Source of the DNA: Symsagittifera roscoffensis
Lineage: Eukaryota > Xenacoelomorpha > Acoela > Convolutidae
NCBI RefSeq assembly: GCF_963678635.1
Contig: NC_087064.1
Coordinates: forward strand, 14,233,599 to 14,297,598
Length of the DNA stretch: 64,000 nucleotides
Direction of reading: 5' to 3'
Part shown: piece by piece, positions 62,149-64,000 of the stretch
How positions within the stretch are numbered: the first letter of the stretch is position 1
How the letters are laid out: every line of letters begins with the position of its first letter
The notes under the pieces: generated by a model
Database searches by the model: none
The model's input: the letters and a program-made list of their open reading frames with translations, nothing else
What the model was told of the DNA's origin: nothing
Position numbers and translations under genes: made by a program

Positions 62149-62800
62149 TTGATTCTCGAGAAGACACCAGAAGTAATAAGTGTGCCGCGCTCAAGTAAAA
62201 GAGTCGAACTGAAGATGGGTAACGGGAATGGCATGTTGGTCACGAATCTGGGAGTGGTGTGGAAATTTCTGAGGCCCTCCTGGTGTCAATCCCCATGTGA
62301 GCCTGATCGAGGAAGTCACGGAGCGAGTGAGACTAGCACCATTAGAGGATGAAGATCTGGCGACATTGAGTATAGTGCATATAGTGATCCTGCCTCAGGT
62401 GAAGGAGTCAAGTGAAGTGACGAGTAGACTAGGGTCGGTGAAGAAAATGGAGCCGGGCAGTTGTCTTGATTCGACGTGTGGAAATGGCGAGCACACCTGC
62501 GATGGACGGTCATGCGTCAGGATACAGTCCTTCCAGAAAGAAGACCTAGTCACCTGGTTTGAAGACATTACCGAAAGGGAGAAGAGTGAAATACAGATAG
62601 TGGCTGAGTGTTACGCGAGTTCCACTTTGAACCTAGCAACAGCTCTGGGATTCTTCTCAAGAATGTGCAGTCTCCAGTCACTGGAGAGGCTAGAGTCAGA
62701 ACACCACTTGGTGACCGCGTTGAGCGTGGAGTCATGGCCCGGGCTGTTGCAAGTGACCCAGAAACACATCAAGAGCTGGAAGGTTGGACTTGAAGCAAAA
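62149..62800 (+). pseudogene. Accessory ORF, Cys-cluster segment (element 3)
   Basis: Frames 62,149-62,352 and 62,297-62,800. It contains TPEVISVPRSSKRVELKMG, an insertion near 62,230-62,440 relative to element 2, then CLDSTCGNGEHTCDGRSC and ALGFFSRMC with ESEHHLVTALSVESWPG. The Cys cluster is kept in both copies, which argues for a structural metal site. Confidence 0.55.
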
Positions 62801-62801
62801 A

Positions 62802-64000
62802 ATGGGATTTCCCATGAGCGAAGCCTACGGTCTGCCTCTAAATGCGAAGTCCTTAGTGGGGTCAGTGATGGCCAACCTATGTGGCAGCCACTATCCATTA
62901 CACATGGCGATGGTGGAAGTATCCAGCCAAAGGGTATTGATAGACAAAGCCTTCTCAGCGCCCAAATGCGTAAGACTGGCTCGGATGTCGCATCACTCAC
63001 ACAAGCTGTTGAGGAAAATCCGAGGGACAGTGCCGAAAGAACAGAGGGACGACTTGAGTGAAATCTGGGGGGAAGAACTTCTGGGTTTGGAAGGTGAAAG
63101 CACAAGTGACCACGAGAGACAAAACGTGATCGGGAAACCTATGGTTGGTGCTACAAACCTGGAAGAGATAGACGTGATACACGAGAAAATGATGGAACTT
63201 GAGCCTCTCCTAGAAGCCTCGGGAGAACGCAATCTTAGGAGCATCGACCTCACACATGGGGATTGTCCATGCCACTGTCTGGCGCAAACAGTGTGGTACC
63301 CGGATCACGCGAATCTCTGCCTGATCTGGGATGTGGAGGAAATCAGGTCGTTGGGACTGCCCGATCATCAGCAAAAGGTGACCATCTTGCTGGTGAGCAC
63401 GATGCTGGCCCCACGATGGATTGAAGAAAATGTAGCAAAGTATCGGGAATCGAAGACGCCAACGGCAGAGTCGATTTACGCGATAGATTACAGCAGGAGA
63501 TTTGAGTTGTTTGAGACCGCATGCAAGGTGTTCGCCATACCAATGGAAGTCAGACACGTATGGAGCCGCTTAAGGTTTTTTCCTTGGTTTCGAGCGACGT
63601 TAACGTCCTGGTTATACATGGTAACGAAGGATCATATGAGGAAATATCAAAAAGAATATCGACAGTTCCAGGCCGAGATAGGACCGGAGGCCTTCAAGAG
63701 ACCTCTGCTGACCCATCGAAATGCGATCACGACGGGGTGGAAAAGAGTTGGTAGAGTATCCAGAAACAACACCAGAGCGAGGGAGTCGATACTAGAGGAA
63801 GACCTGGCGAAGAATGCGAGCCTGAGTTTTCACAATTCCTTCTGTTTGAACCGAGAGTCGAAGGTGAAGAGTTTACCCAATCAAGCGAAGAGATTGCAGG
63901 AGCAAAGGGAGTGGATGCGATCCTATGAACAGCTGAAGGCTTGGGAGGAGATCGTGATCAGCTCCGATGATGAAGAGGCACTATTGAAACAGATCACGGT
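62802..64000 (+). CDS. Accessory ORF, C-terminal block, runs off right edge (element 3)
   Basis: An open frame from ATG 62,802 to the window end, about 399 codons without a stop. It includes ANLCGSHYPLHM, GDCPCHCLAQTVWYP, AIDYSRRFELFETACKVF and RATLTSWLYM, and matches the 15,481-16,728 segment of element 2 almost throughout. Element 2 suggests the stop lies about 20 codons beyond the edge. It is joined to the preceding segment by a frameshift at a run of A residues near 62,797. No family is recognised. Confidence 0.65.
   Translation, partial: MGFPMSEAYGLPLNAKSLVGSVMANLCGSHYPLHMAMVEVSSQRVLIDKAFSAPKCVRLARMSHHSHKLLRKIRGTVPKEQRDDLSEIWGEELLGLEGESTSDHERQNVIGKPMVGATNLEEIDVIHEKMMELEPLLEASGERNLRSIDLTHGDCPCHCLAQTVWYPDHANLCLIWDVEEIRSLGLPDHQQKVTILLVSTMLAPRWIEENVAKYRESKTPTAESIYAIDYSRRFELFETACKVFAIPMEVRHVWSRLRFFPWFRATLTSWLYMVTKDHMRKYQKEYRQFQAEIGPEAFKRPLLTHRNAITTGWKRVGRVSRNNTRARESILEEDLAKNASLSFHNSFCLNRESKVKSLPNQAKRLQEQREWMRSYEQLKAWEEIVISSDDEEALLKQIT

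Larger units (their letters stand above)
45626..64000 (+). mobile_element. Element 3: giant Ty3/gypsy retrotransposon, family X, internal region
   Basis: Gag, protease, RT, RNase H, integrase with macro-like extension, a 512-base gap and the accessory region follow each other on the plus strand and leave the window at 64,000, about 20 codons before the stop seen in element 2. It lies head to head with element 2. It is inactive through scattered stops and small indels, but its RT, integrase and SGNH active sites are complete. Bases 45,626-45,905, upstream of gag, are AT-rich and hold no gene. Confidence 0.9.

Noticed and set aside
54695-64000. Envelope-like gene making the element an errantivirus
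   Set aside because: No signal peptide, fusion-peptide-like stretch, furin-type site with transmembrane anchor, or glycoprotein Cys pattern was seen. The post-pol region is esterase-like and charged helical sequence.

Overview
The window is a block of invertebrate-type eukaryotic DNA made almost entirely of giant, decaying Ty3/gypsy LTR retrotransposons. There is no bacterial gene organisation. The few host-like pieces have short introns with acceptors of the form TTTCAG. That fits an invertebrate, perhaps a nematode, but the species cannot be fixed from the sequence.

Layout. (1) 1-7,815, minus strand: element 1, family Y. It has gag, protease, RT, RNase H and integrase and runs off the left edge. 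Its noncoding 5' leader (module C) extends right to about 10,345. (2) About 10,350-15,430: a mosaic of repeat modules (E in both orientations, then D). It encloses a small two-exon gene for a Ser/Arg-rich protein and an unrecognised exon. (3) About 15,431-33,620, minus strand: element 2, family X, about 18 kb internal. (4) About 33,570-45,625: a 12-kb core of rearranged leader modules (A, B, C, D) and expanded minisatellites. (5) 45,626-64,000, plus strand: element 3, a second family X copy, running off the right edge. Elements 2 and 3 lie head to head, so the region is a huge imperfect inverted repeat.

Family X coding plan, reconstructed by comparing the two copies: a gag-pol frame (coiled-coil gag, two CCHC knuckles, DTG protease, RT, RNase H, D-D(35)-E integrase) whose C-terminal extension ends in a macro-like fold; a conserved gap of about 510 bp; then roughly 8.7 kb of accessory coding sequence. 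The accessory part begins with a coiled coil, continues with an SGNH (GDSL-type) hydrolase domain with all catalytic residues, then a second degenerate SGNH-like domain, then about 2,000 residues that I cannot assign to a family. No envelope-like gene was seen.

All three elements are inactive copies with many stops and frameshifts. Element 1 lacks part of its RT, element 2 has a tandem duplication inside RT and changed protease and RNase H residues, and element 3 has scattered stops. The accessory region with SGNH and macro-like modules on a Ty3/gypsy backbone is the most unusual system in the window.
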